Below, piece by piece: positions 8,104 through 17,401 of a DNA stretch of 64,000 nt. The position numbers and the translations under genes are program-made. The notes beneath the pieces were generated by a model that was not told where the DNA came from, searched no databases, and was given only the letters and a program-made list of their open reading frames with translations. The first letter of the stretch is position 1. Every line of letters begins with the position of its first letter. This stretch comes from DASRJW01 sp964567755 (GTDB lineage Bacteria; Krumholzibacteriota; Krumholzibacteriia; G020349025), in contig CAZMNW010000053.1 in the NCBI GenBank assembly GCA_964567755.1, positions 40,763-104,762 of the forward strand. The letters run 5' to 3'.

Positions 8104-9366
8104 ATGCAGCAATCAGCCAAGGACCCCCCTCCCGTGCGCGAGTACTCGCGCGACGAGATCCATGGCCGTCTAGATGATCCACAGCTTGTCATCGCCAATG
8201 CTCTCCCCCGCGCCGCCTATGCAGAAGCGCGAATCCCTGGGTCGATCAGCCTGCCCCTGGCCGAGATCCCTGCGCATGCGGGCGAGATCCTCCCGGACCT
8301 GAAACAGGAAACCGCCGTCTATTGCGGCGGCCCCACCTGACCCGTCGGCATGCAGGCGGTCGGTCTGCTGCAAGACATGGGTTACCTCAACGTCGGTCAC
8401 TATGCAGGCGGCATCGAGGAGTGGATGGAAAGCGGCGCAAGCGTGGAGAGCGGCCCACCCGTGTCACCGCCGCGCGACCACACTTCCGTCCCGGTTTCGC
8501 GCCTGCACCCACGGCGTCTGGCGCGGCCAACCGCGCGGCTCGCCCGCTCGTTCGGCCGGCGATTGCAGCCCGTGTCGCTGATCGAGCGCCTCGCCGATTC
8601 GAGCTATCGTGCCCTCCTCGGACTCTGGCTCGGGATCGTGCTCGGGTTCGGCGTCCTCTATTGGCTGTGGATCATCGCCGGGTTCAACGGATTGTACGAG
8701 GCCGGCACACCCGTGATGCCTGCATTCGCGAGCTTGGCAACTGCGTTGTATTTCAGCGCCGCCACCGCGACATCCATCGGTTTCGGCGATGTCGTTCCCA
8801 TGGGACTCGTGCGCTTGCTCGCCATGATCGAAGGCGCCACCGGGTTGCTCATTTTCGGTTGCCTGATCTCGAAGCTCGTGTCGCGTAGACAGGAGGAGCT
8901 GGCCGAAGAAACCCACCGCATCGCGTTCGACGAGCGCCTCGGCAGGCTGCGCACGAACCTGCACCTCGTGCTCTCAGAGCTACAGATCATTTCACGCGAC
9001 TGGATGAACGCGGCGTCGCCGCCCGAACGCACACTGTCGCGTCTCGAAAGCGCCACGATCGTCTTCTCGGGCGAGCTGCGCACCGTGCACGACCTTCTGT
9101 ACCGGCCGCAAGAGTTGCCACAGGAAACTGTGTTCGAAGGACTGCTCGCCAGCCTGGCCGCCAACCTCGGAGAGCTGCGCATGCTGCTCGAACAGATCCC
9201 AGAGGCGTCACGTCGCTCCGATCTCCTCGCCGCGACGCTGCAGTCGCTGCAAGTGCAGGCCGGCGAGATCTGCGGCCAGTGCGTGCCGCGTGAGTACGCC
9301 CCGGAGCTCAAGGTCTGGATGGATCGGATCCAGGATCTGGCCCGGCGCCTCACGCCCAGTTCTTGA
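8104..9366 (+). CDS. Rhodanese domain fused to a potassium-channel module, interrupted by in-frame TGA (possible selenocysteine)
   Basis: One frame runs from about 8104 to 9366 broken only by a TGA at 8338-8340. Before it lies a rhodanese-like N-half (VIANALPRAAYAEARIPGS, then ETAVYCGGPT); directly after it the fold continues (PVGMQAVGLLQDMGYLNVG, HYAGGIEEW). The TGA therefore sits five residues after the usual active-site Cys, at a place where many relatives carry a second Cys. After a linker come two membrane helices around a pore with the filter TATSIGFGD, the mark of two-helix potassium channels, and a helical cytoplasmic tail of about 150 residues. The tail holds a CGQC near its end. Either UGA is read as selenocysteine, or the rhodanese half is broken and the channel restarts at the ATG at 8350. 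Start uncertain (8089, 8098 or 8104). Confidence 0.6.
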
Positions 9367-9400
9367 GTTGTCGCGTTACGTAACCTACCGGAGGGGATTC

Positions 9401-10000
9401 ATGTCACGGATTTCGATGCGGTCACGAGTGACGTTCACCGAGCGGCGATTCGGCACTGGAATCCTTTTCATGACCGCATTGACGACCCTGTTCGTCTCCA
9501 AAGTGATCGCGGCGAACAAGGAACTCAAGGTCGGTGCCTTCGCCCTCGAGCACACGCTGGTACTGCCCGGGTCCCCGGAAGTGATTTACGACGCGATCAC
9601 GGGTGACATCAGCGGCTGGTGGGACCACACCTTCTCGGGCAAGCCCGCCAAGTTCTACATCGAAGCAAAGCCCGGCGGCGGATTCTGGGAAATCTTCGAC
9701 GCGTCCGGCGACGGCGTGAAGCACGGCGAAGGGATCTTCGCCCAACGCGGCAAGCTGCTGCGCTTCGTCGGCCCCCTGGGTCTCTCCGGCCACGCCATCC
9801 AAATGGTCTGTACTTACGAATTCCAAGCGTCCGGTCAGGACTCGACGCGCTTGAACTTCGCCGCCAACGTTGCCGGCGAATTCGACCCAAGCTGGCCCGC
9901 GGTCGTGGACGGCGTTTGGCACCACTTCCTCATCGAACGATTCAAACCCTACGTCGAGGCAGGGAACCACAAGAAACAGCAACCAAACGCGAAACAATGA
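9401..10000 (+). CDS. Exported SRPBCC/AHSA1-like protein
   Basis: 199 residues from ATG 9401 with a clear GGAGGGG site. The first 40 residues contain a hydrophobic segment (GTGILFMTALTTLFVSKVIA) that looks like a signal peptide or anchor, which is unusual because most SRPBCC proteins are cytoplasmic. The remainder has the AHSA1/START-like pattern: HTLVLPGSPEVIYDAIT, WWDHTFSGKPAKF, then a GGGFWEIFD loop, FVGPLGLSGHA and a C-terminal helix (DGVWHHFLIERFKPYV). It probably binds a hydrophobic ligand outside the cytoplasm; the ligand is unknown. It lies 34 bp after the rhodanese-channel gene on the same strand and may be co-transcribed. Confidence 0.7.
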   Translation: MSRISMRSRVTFTERRFGTGILFMTALTTLFVSKVIAANKELKVGAFALEHTLVLPGSPEVIYDAITGDISGWWDHTFSGKPAKFYIEAKPGGGFWEIFDASGDGVKHGEGIFAQRGKLLRFVGPLGLSGHAIQMVCTYEFQASGQDSTRLNFAANVAGEFDPSWPAVVDGVWHHFLIERFKPYVEAGNHKKQQPNAKQ

Positions 10001-10061
10001 GCGCGGCTCCCGGTAATCCTCGTGGGCTCCGGCCACCTGACCATTCCAAACAGCTTATTAC

Positions 10062-10100
10062 TTTGGTCTTGACCAAACGAATATCTGTATTATTATGGTC
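10062..10100 (+). promoter_or_regulatory. Compact promoter with overlapping palindrome for the DUF4143 ATPase
   Basis: A -35 box TTGACC (10069-10074), a 16-bp spacer and a -10 box TATTAT (10091-10096) end 6 bp before the ATG at 10103, so the transcript should have almost no leader. A perfect inverted repeat TTTGGTC-TT-GACCAAA (10062-10077) covers the -35 box and is a good operator candidate. This stretch is far more AT-rich than its surroundings. Confidence 0.6.
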
Positions 10101-10102
10101 AT

Positions 10103-11221
10103 ATGCTGCCGCGTAGTCTGGTGACACAGATTCTGCACGACCTCGAGCGCAAGATCGTCCTGGTGTCCGGCCCACGCCAGGTCGGGAAGACGACTTTGGC
10201 GCGCACGTTGGACACCGCGCATGAATACTTGAATTACGACGTGACGAGCGACCGACGCCGTCTCGTGCGCCAAGAATGGGATCGCGATGCATCCCTGTTG
10301 ATTCTGGACGAGCTGCACAAAATGAAGCGCTGGAAAACGTGGCTCAAAGGTGTCTGGGATGGCCGCGAGCCCAGACAGCGCATCCTGGTGACCGGTTCGG
10401 CGCGACTCGATCTGTTCCGGCGCGGCGGAGACTCGCTTGCGGGGCGTTTCTTCCACCACCAGTTACACCCGTTCAGCGTCCGGGAGATTGCGCACTCTTT
10501 CGACCCCAGACCCGCCGTCGAGCGCCTTCTCGCGCGCGGCGGCTTCCCGGAACCTCTACTCGCGCAAACGGATACGGAGGCGGCGCGATGGCGGCTTTCT
10601 CACTTGGACCGCATCGTACGCGACGATGTCGACGCAATCGAACGGATCCGAGATGTCCGACAGATCGAGCTGCTCGTCGAACTCCTGGCCGAACGGGTCG
10701 GGTCGACGATCTCGTATCAGAACTTGTCCCAGGACCTCTCGGTCAGCGCTCCGACCGTCAAACGCTGGATCGAGATCCTGGAGGCCCTGTGTGTAGTCTT
10801 TGTCCTCCGCCCCTACACTCGGGCTCATACACGATCACTGCGAAAGGAGCCGAAGGTCTACTTCTACGACACGGGCCGGGTGCGCGATGATCCTGGTGCG
10901 CGGCTGGAAAACCTCGTGGCGTGCCATCTGATCAAGCGGAATCACTTCCTCACAGGCACGCGCGGTGAACGCCGCGATCTTTACTTCATCCGGGACAAAG
11001 AAAAGCGCGAGGTGGATTTCCTATGCACTGTGGCCGCAAAGCCCGAGTTCATGATCGAGGTGAAGATGTCGGAGGAGGAAACATCGAAAGCGCTGGCGTA
11101 CTATGCAGATCGAGTGCCGTGTCCGGCCCTGCAACTCGTCCTGCATGCGGCTCGCAAGTCATCGCGGCGCTCGATCCACATGCTGCCGCTCGCTCCATGG
11201 CTGGCTGGGCTCGAGACGTAA
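10103..11221 (+). CDS. AAA-type ATPase with DUF4143 domain
   Basis: 372 residues. The N-terminal AAA_14 domain has the Walker A GPRQVGKTT (about residues 23-31), a Walker B-like LLILDELHK and the sensor VTGSARLD. A winged-helix-like linker (SYQNLSQDLSVSAPTVKRWI) is followed by the DUF4143 nuclease-fold half with the PD-(D/E)XK-like line DLYFIRDKEKREVDFL and FMIEVKMSE. Family members are abundant orphan genes in free-living bacteria and archaea; a toxin or defence role has been suggested, but none is firmly shown. A decayed tail of a relative is at 17706-17816. The gene has its own compact promoter and lower GC upstream, fitting a recently acquired accessory gene. Confidence 0.85.
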   Translation: MLPRSLVTQILHDLERKIVLVSGPRQVGKTTLARTLDTAHEYLNYDVTSDRRRLVRQEWDRDASLLILDELHKMKRWKTWLKGVWDGREPRQRILVTGSARLDLFRRGGDSLAGRFFHHQLHPFSVREIAHSFDPRPAVERLLARGGFPEPLLAQTDTEAARWRLSHLDRIVRDDVDAIERIRDVRQIELLVELLAERVGSTISYQNLSQDLSVSAPTVKRWIEILEALCVVFVLRPYTRAHTRSLRKEPKVYFYDTGRVRDDPGARLENLVACHLIKRNHFLTGTRGERRDLYFIRDKEKREVDFLCTVAAKPEFMIEVKMSEEETSKALAYYADRVPCPALQLVLHAARKSSRRSIHMLPLAPWLAGLET

Positions 11222-11230
11222 CAGCAATCG

Positions 11231-11422
11231 TCACTCGTCCTCAGTGAACGCTTCGATCCATGCCTCGTCGTTCTCCCTACTGCCCGTGACGTGGAGCGTG
11301 TTCGCCCGGCAGCAGACCTGGCAGTCCTCGATATACTTCTGCGTCTCCCCCGCTGACAGGTCGACGGTTGTTTCGTTCGTTTCTCCGCAATAGGCGCAGG
11401 AAAAAAGGGACGAGGTCACCAT
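11231..11422 (-). CDS. CPXCG-type cysteine-rich small protein
   Basis: 63 residues with two Cys pairs, SCAYCGET near the start and DCQVCCRAN in the middle, in the spacing of the CPXCG family of small zinc-ribbon-like proteins. An acidic C-terminus follows (ENDEAWIEAFTEDE). The function of the family is not known. It is convergent with the DUF4143 gene, separated by 9 bp, and lies 39 bp upstream of the kinase gene's 3-prime end region. Confidence 0.75.
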   Translation of the reverse strand: MVTSSLFSCAYCGETNETTVDLSAGETQKYIEDCQVCCRANTLHVTGSRENDEAWIEAFTEDE

Positions 11423-11461
11423 GGTCCGATTGTCACCTCGTTTCCGAGTTGCACCGGTCCA

Positions 11462-14158
11462 CTATCGGGTCTCCAGCTTGCGCGTCCAGTCGGTGATGAG
11501 CGTCACCGGCGAGGCGAGATCTTCATCGAGCGGATCCGTGACGAGGAAACGGTCTCCGTCTGGCGACACGTCATAGCGCCAGAGTCCTCCGGCGCCGTGG
11601 AACTGGAAGAGCTCGCGCGCGGCACCTGGCTGGAAGCCGGCCGTGGTCGCTTCCACTTCGACGGAGACGAGATTGTTCTGCAGATCGATGAAGAACAGCT
11701 CGCGACCGTTGCGATTCCATCGCGGCTCGGTGCCTCCCGCCTGCGACACTTGCCAGCGGCCACCAGGTTGCGGAAATGCCGCCACGAAGACATCGGGGCG
11801 GCCAGTCTCCTCCGACACGTAAGCCACCCATCGCCCGTCCGGAGAGAACTGGGCAGTATCCCCCGACTTCGTCGCCATAAATAGTTGCGCATCTCCGTTT
11901 CCGGACGGCGAGACCACTTGCAGGACGACCTCGAGGCGTTGACCGGCGGGGTTCTGGATCCAAAACAGAAGACGATCGCCCCATGCCGACTGCGGCCAGG
12001 CGAAATCCGCGGTGGGGACGATGCGCCGCGACTGCGTTCCATCGATGGCCAGGACATCCAGACCGCCGGGGCCGCTTGTCCTGGAAGTCACGGCGACCGA
12101 CCTTCCGTCCGGCAACCAGACGGCTGCCGGATGGTCATCCGCATCCACCGTGAGCTTGCGGCGGCGGCCGCTCGTGAGATCGACTAGCCAGACATCCGAC
12201 GTGCCGCGATCCAAGTTGGCAATGGGAAGGACGGCGCTCCCACCATCCGGAGAAATGTTCGGCGTCCCGCCGTAGGTATAGTCCGCCGGTTCTCCCACGT
12301 CGCCGAGGGCCCGGCCAGAGCGATCCAACCAGCGCAGTTGCGTGCGTGACTGTGTGTTCCCGGTCATGCAGACGAGAACGCCATTGGTGGACGCTGCAAA
12401 CACGCCGCGGCTGAATCGTTCGTCCATGCGCACGTCGTCCACGAGCGGAATGGCCGGCCCCGTGACCGCGAGCGAGCCGGCATCGAAACGCTGCGCGACG
12501 AGCACCGTGCCGCGAACGTACAGCAAGTGCCCCGAGGCATAGACGACGTTGGAGGCCACTTCCAAGACCTGTTTGCGCTCCGTCGATCCGATCTCGCCGA
12601 CGTAAATGATGGGGCTCTCGCCTGCGCCCGCGCCGGAACGGCGCGCGAGGTAGAGAAAATGCCGGCCGTCGGGAAGGAGGTACGGATAACGGTGCGTTGC
12701 CTCGCTCCGCGTCGAATCCAGCGCCGTGACGCTCGACACGGTTCCACCATCGGCTGCGACCATCGACACCGGCCCGTACGAATCACGCGTGAACAGGATG
12801 TGGCCGTCCTGGCTCCACGTGCCACCGCGAGGATCGACCCTGTCGCCGACGAGCGTGATGACGGGGCCACCGGCCACATCGACGCGCTTGAGGATTCCGT
12901 CGGCGAAGAAACCGAGCGCGCGCCCGTCCGGCGAGAAGAACGGACCCTCGGCGCCTTCTGTGCCGGCGAGCGGATGGGCGTCGCTCTGCCCGAGCGAGCG
13001 AACCCACAGCACATCGGGGCCTTCGCCGGCTCGGGCGCAGAATGCCACCACGGAACCATTCGGAGAGATGGCGAGTGGGAGCGGCTTGTCGGTGCTGGAG
13101 GAAAACAGCACGCCGCGTGGCGGCTGCAGCGAGGCATGAACCGGCTGCGTCTCGGGCGCCGGCCGTCTCGAGAACGCGGCCGTTCCCGCGGCGACGACGA
13201 TGGCCACGGCCGCAACAGTCCAGGCCAAACGTTCGCGGCTCCGGCGCTTCCTGGCCACCACTTTGGGCACACCCGCCTGCGAACCACCCTCGGAGATCCA
13301 CGACAGCTGGAGCTTGATGTCGTGCGCGCTCTGCAGCCGAGCCGTCGGATCTTTGGCGAGACACGCCTGCACGAGACGCTCGAGCGCGGGAGGCATCATC
13401 GGCGCCACTTGCGACAGCGCGGCGGGCTCGCTCCCCATGATGGATGTGATCAGCGACGCTTGGCTCTTGCCACCAAAGGCGCGCTTCCCGGTTGCCATCT
13501 CGTAGAGCACGCATCCCAGCGCCCACACGTCGGCGCCCGCGTCCGCCTCTTTTCCCTCGAGCTGTTCGGGCGACATGTATTGGAAGGTCCCGACGATGGT
13601 CCCTTCGGCCGTGAGCGGTTGCGCCACCGTCGGCGAGTGCGTGAACACCGTGACACCGCTCCCGCTCGTCGGGCCGGCCATGCCGGTCGCGCGCGCCAGA
13701 CCGAAGTCCATCAATTTGGCGCCGGACTTGGTCAGCATCACGTTGCCGGGCTTGAGATCGCGGTGCACGACGCCGGCCCGGTGCGCGCGATCCAGTGCAT
13801 CGGCAAGCTCCGACCCGATGCGGATCACGTCCGCGGCCGGCAGCGCGCCCCGCGCCAGCCGTGCGGCGAGCGTCTCGCCATCGACCAGCTCCATCACGAG
13901 ATAGTCGATGTCACCTTCACGGCCGATGTCGTGGAGCACGCAGATGTTGGGATGGTTCAACGACGAGACGGTCTTCGCCTCGCGTTCGAAGCGGGCGCGA
14001 ACTTCCGCGTTCGACGACAGGTGCTGCGGCAGCACCTTGACGGCGACGTCGCGCCCCAGGCGTGAGTCGCGGGCGCGATAGACCTCGCCCATGCCTCCCG
14101 CGCCGAGCGGGGCCAGGATCTCGTACGGACCGAGTTTGATGCCGGGAGCAAGCGCCAT
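11462..14158 (-). CDS. Membrane-anchored Ser/Thr protein kinase with TolB-like propeller
   Basis: 898 residues. The kinase domain (about 10-280) has all the key motifs: glycine loop GAGGMGEVY, Lys41 in VAVKVLP, HRDLKPGN with Asp134, DFG at 151-153 and MSPEQLEG in the activation segment. One transmembrane helix (LAWTVAAVAIVVAAGTAAF, about 312-330) leads to an external C-terminal half of about 550 residues built from repeats such as ISPNGSVVAFCARAG, FFSPDGRALGFF and FSPDGRWVAYVS, the WD40-like/TolB propeller pattern. The plausible role is a receptor kinase sensing an extracytoplasmic ligand. No phosphatase or FHA gene is adjacent. The divergent DUF748 gene starts 140 bp away, so the two promoters share that gap. 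Confidence 0.92.
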   Translation of the reverse strand: MALAPGIKLGPYEILAPLGAGGMGEVYRARDSRLGRDVAVKVLPQHLSSNAEVRARFEREAKTVSSLNHPNICVLHDIGREGDIDYLVMELVDGETLAARLARGALPAADVIRIGSELADALDRAHRAGVVHRDLKPGNVMLTKSGAKLMDFGLARATGMAGPTSGSGVTVFTHSPTVAQPLTAEGTIVGTFQYMSPEQLEGKEADAGADVWALGCVLYEMATGKRAFGGKSQASLITSIMGSEPAALSQVAPMMPPALERLVQACLAKDPTARLQSAHDIKLQLSWISEGGSQAGVPKVVARKRRSRERLAWTVAAVAIVVAAGTAAFSRRPAPETQPVHASLQPPRGVLFSSSTDKPLPLAISPNGSVVAFCARAGEGPDVLWVRSLGQSDAHPLAGTEGAEGPFFSPDGRALGFFADGILKRVDVAGGPVITLVGDRVDPRGGTWSQDGHILFTRDSYGPVSMVAADGGTVSSVTALDSTRSEATHRYPYLLPDGRHFLYLARRSGAGAGESPIIYVGEIGSTERKQVLEVASNVVYASGHLLYVRGTVLVAQRFDAGSLAVTGPAIPLVDDVRMDERFSRGVFAASTNGVLVCMTGNTQSRTQLRWLDRSGRALGDVGEPADYTYGGTPNISPDGGSAVLPIANLDRGTSDVWLVDLTSGRRRKLTVDADDHPAAVWLPDGRSVAVTSRTSGPGGLDVLAIDGTQSRRIVPTADFAWPQSAWGDRLLFWIQNPAGQRLEVVLQVVSPSGNGDAQLFMATKSGDTAQFSPDGRWVAYVSEETGRPDVFVAAFPQPGGRWQVSQAGGTEPRWNRNGRELFFIDLQNNLVSVEVEATTAGFQPGAARELFQFHGAGGLWRYDVSPDGDRFLVTDPLDEDLASPVTLITDWTRKLETR

Positions 14159-14298
14159 GCGTCCTTACAAGTTAACGGAGCAATGTGGCTCCTGTCCACG
14201 AGACTTCTACCGCCTCCTTGACACATATCGGGTGAAGAATGAGAATGCGGCTCTTCTCGATCGCTGCCGCGCACCTGCATCCTGGAGCGGTTCGAGTT

Positions 14299-17200
14299 AT
14301 GACGCCTTCAGAGAGATCCCACCCTGACGATCATCCTCGCCGGCAGGTTGGTCCATTCCTGCGCTGGCTCGTCCGCACGAAGCGATTCTGGCTCGCCGTC
14401 GCGATCGTAGTCGCGTACACGATATTTGGTTTCCTGATCGCGCCCGGAATCGTCTCCAACGAGATCGTCGGCAAGATCGCGACGCTGCTCGGACGGCAGG
14501 CGACGTTACGCGATGTGGATGTCAATCCGTACACACTCTCGACGCGAATCGAGGGGTTCGGGTTGCAGGATTCGGACGGCGAGGTCTTCGTTTCGTTCGA
14601 AGAGCTGTTCGTGGACTTTCAGGTGTCGAGCCTCTTCCGGCGCGCATTCACCTTCAAGATCGTTCGGCTCGTGAGCCCGCATGCTCACGTGCGGCTCATG
14701 CCCGACGAGAAGCCGAACTTCCGCGACATCCTCGACAAGCTCGCAGCGCGGCCCGCCCCACCGCCGTCCAAGAAACCGCAGAAGCCGCCGCGCCTCCTGC
14801 TGCAACGGCTCGAGGTCCGCGACATGCGCGTCGCGGCTACCAATCTCGCGCACCCGCATCCCGAGAAGATCGCATTCACGCCTGTCGATCTCACGCTGGA
14901 GGACTTCACCACCATCCCGAACCGCGATGGAACGCTCAGTCTCGCCGCCACGGGTCAGGGGGGCGGCCGGTGGGAGTGGACCGGCACGGTGACGTTCGAG
15001 CCGATGCACTCGAGTGGCACCTTCGCGATCACGGGCGAGAAGCTCCCGGAGATCTGGAACGTCATTCGCAATCGCGTCGCGTGGGAGATCCCGAGCGGCA
15101 ACCTGGACTTGCGGCTCCACTACGCCGCGGATATCAAACCCGACAGCATGACGGTCGCGATCACCGACGGAACGATCCAACTCGACCAATTCAGCTTCCG
15201 CGCCAAGGGTCGCGAGCCTGATCTCCTGGCACTCGACTCGCTGCGCGTGAGCGGCGTCGAGCTTCGTTTTCCCCAACAAACCGTGTCGGTGCAGCGCATC
15301 GGCCTCGCCGGCTTGCGCGCCACCGCATGGCTCGACCCAGCACGCAAGGTGAACTGGCTCGCGCTCCTCGAGCCGCCTGTGCTCACGCCAAGTGGCGCGT
15401 CCAAAGGGCGAGGAGCCCAGAGCAGCAATGCGGGCAACTCGACTGGCGGCGCGCCGGGCACTGGCGGCGCGGCCGTGGGTCAGCCGCCTGGCTCCAAATT
15501 GTCGCCGGACTGGAAAGTGGCGGTCAGCGAGTTCGCCATCACGCGCGCTGCGGCCCACTTCACCGACAGCACGGTGACGCCGCCGTTCGCGCTCGAGTTG
15601 GCCCCAGTGGATGCCGTGCTGCGCAATATTGCATCCACACCCGGCGCGAAGTTCGATCTAGAGGTGAATGTGGGCATCGCGGGGAAAGGAACTCTCGCCT
15701 TGCAAGGCAAAGCCGGCGCGTTGCCGCCGGAGGCGGACGTGCACGTGCAGCTCGCCGCGCTCCCATTGACGATCTTCCAGCCCTACGTGAGCGCCCAGAC
15801 CAAGCTCGAGTTCCAAAGCGGCGATGCGGGCGCAGAGGGCCGGCTCATCGCTCGCACGGTGGAGGGGGCCGAGCAGCCGGAAATCAACTTCGAAGGCTCG
15901 GTCACGTCGAGCAGCTTCCTCTCGCAGGATGCGCGCACACACGAACGCTTCCTGGCATGGAAAAAACTCGACTTGAAGGGCGTCGTGGCAGGCAGCCGCA
16001 ACGTGCACATCGCGTCGGTCGAGGCATCGGAACCGTACGGTCGCATCATCGTGTTCCAAAACCGCCGGACGAACATCGACGAGGTGTTCATGATCCCGCC
16101 GCGGGACACGACTCGGACAGCGGCCGCGGCTCCACCCAAGCCGCCGCCGGTTCCGACCCAGATCGGCGTCGTTCGCCTCGCAAACGGCACCGCCGACTTC
16201 GCCGATCTCTCGCTCATCCTGCCGTTTGCGGCCGGTATCGTCGACCTGAATGGCGAGGTGAGCGGCTTGTCATCGGATGAACTGGAGCGCGCCGACGTCC
16301 GGCTCGACGGCGGGCTCAACCCGGCAGGCGCGGTGCACGTTCGCGGCAAGATCAACCCGCTGAGCGGCGATCTCTACACCGATCTCAAGGTCCAATTCCA
16401 AGACTTCGACATGCCGGCGCTGTCGCCGTACTCGGGCCAGTTCCTCGGCCGCAAGGTGGACCGAGGGAAGCTGATGCTCGACCTGCAGTATCAAGTGGCG
16501 AAGCGCGAGCTGGTGGGCCAGAACAAGATCATCCTCGATCAACTCGAGCTGGGCGAGAAGGTGGAGAGTCCGGAAGCGACGTCGCTGCCAGTGGGCCTCG
16601 CCTTGGCGCTACTCAAGGACCGTCACGGCAAAATCGATCTCGATCTGCCAGTCAAGGGCAACCTGGACGATCCCAAGTTCAGTATCTGGGACGCCGTCTT
16701 CGACGTGCTCCGGAACATCGTCATCAAGCTCGTGACGGCGCCCTTTTCCCTTCTGGGCCGGCTCGTTGGCTGGGGTGGCGACAGCGAAGAGATGAGCCAC
16801 GTCTACTTCGCGCCGGGCCTGCGCGAGATCGATCCCGCCGAGCAGGAGAAGGTGGTGAAACTCGCGGAAGCGCTCGCGGAACGGCCGCAGCTGCGGCTCG
16901 AAGTGCGTGGGTGCACGAACTTGGAGACCGACGCCGGAGCGATCCGCGAGACGAAGTTCACCGCGCTCGCCGACGAGCGCGCCCGGCGCGATTCCGGGAA
17001 GTACCCGCCGACATTAGGTGTGGCCGGCTATGCTCCGCGCTTGTTCCGCGATCTGTACGAGGAACAGTTCGGCCGAGACGCACTGACGGAGCTCGAGCAG
17101 CGCTTCCAGGTTCCGAAGGTCGACAAGGACGGCAAGCCGGACCCGGAGAAGACAGTCCTCGACGAAGCCGCGTTCTACGCCGAGGTACGCAAGGCGCTCA

Positions 17201-17385
17201 CCGATGCCCAGCCGGTGGATCCGACCGAGCTGCGTGCACTGGCGCAGGATCGCTCCACAGCCGTGAAGTCATTCCTCGTCCAGACCGGCAATGTGGAGGA
17301 GACGCGAATCTTCCTGCTCGAGGTCGACGAGAACGCCAAGTTCACCGACGGCCGCATCCAGATGGACTTGCAGCTCGGCAACTGA
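14299..17385 (+). CDS. DUF748 / AsmA-like inner-membrane-anchored protein
   Basis: 1028 residues if started at the ATG at 14299; an in-frame ATG at 14239 would add 20 residues. A single N-terminal helix (RFWLAVAIVVAYTIFGFLI) anchors a long periplasmic part with the DUF748 hallmarks: ATLRDVDVNPYTLSTRIEGF, the repeated beta-strand LDLRLHYAADIKPD, and near the C-terminus VGLALALLKDRHGKIDLDLPVKG, followed by the OmpA-like-looking MSHVYFAPGLREIDPAEQEKV. AsmA-superfamily proteins form long grooves that move lipids between the membranes, so a role in phospholipid or lipid transport to the outer membrane is likely. A Gly/Ser/Ala-rich insert lies around residues 370-405. Confidence 0.85.
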   Translation: MTPSERSHPDDHPRRQVGPFLRWLVRTKRFWLAVAIVVAYTIFGFLIAPGIVSNEIVGKIATLLGRQATLRDVDVNPYTLSTRIEGFGLQDSDGEVFVSFEELFVDFQVSSLFRRAFTFKIVRLVSPHAHVRLMPDEKPNFRDILDKLAARPAPPPSKKPQKPPRLLLQRLEVRDMRVAATNLAHPHPEKIAFTPVDLTLEDFTTIPNRDGTLSLAATGQGGGRWEWTGTVTFEPMHSSGTFAITGEKLPEIWNVIRNRVAWEIPSGNLDLRLHYAADIKPDSMTVAITDGTIQLDQFSFRAKGREPDLLALDSLRVSGVELRFPQQTVSVQRIGLAGLRATAWLDPARKVNWLALLEPPVLTPSGASKGRGAQSSNAGNSTGGAPGTGGAAVGQPPGSKLSPDWKVAVSEFAITRAAAHFTDSTVTPPFALELAPVDAVLRNIASTPGAKFDLEVNVGIAGKGTLALQGKAGALPPEADVHVQLAALPLTIFQPYVSAQTKLEFQSGDAGAEGRLIARTVEGAEQPEINFEGSVTSSSFLSQDARTHERFLAWKKLDLKGVVAGSRNVHIASVEASEPYGRIIVFQNRRTNIDEVFMIPPRDTTRTAAAAPPKPPPVPTQIGVVRLANGTADFADLSLILPFAAGIVDLNGEVSGLSSDELERADVRLDGGLNPAGAVHVRGKINPLSGDLYTDLKVQFQDFDMPALSPYSGQFLGRKVDRGKLMLDLQYQVAKRELVGQNKIILDQLELGEKVESPEATSLPVGLALALLKDRHGKIDLDLPVKGNLDDPKFSIWDAVFDVLRNIVIKLVTAPFSLLGRLVGWGGDSEEMSHVYFAPGLREIDPAEQEKVVKLAEALAERPQLRLEVRGCTNLETDAGAIRETKFTALADERARRDSGKYPPTLGVAGYAPRLFRDLYEEQFGRDALTELEQRFQVPKVDKDGKPDPEKTVLDEAAFYAEVRKALTDAQPVDPTELRALAQDRSTAVKSFLVQTGNVEETRIFLLEVDENAKFTDGRIQMDLQLGN

Positions 17386-17401
17386 GGGTCCTGCAGCCAG
17401 C

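Noticed and set aside
12527..14065. A 512-codon plus-strand frame opposite the Ser/Thr kinase
   Set aside because: The kinase on the minus strand has all catalytic motifs; the plus frame is its shadow.
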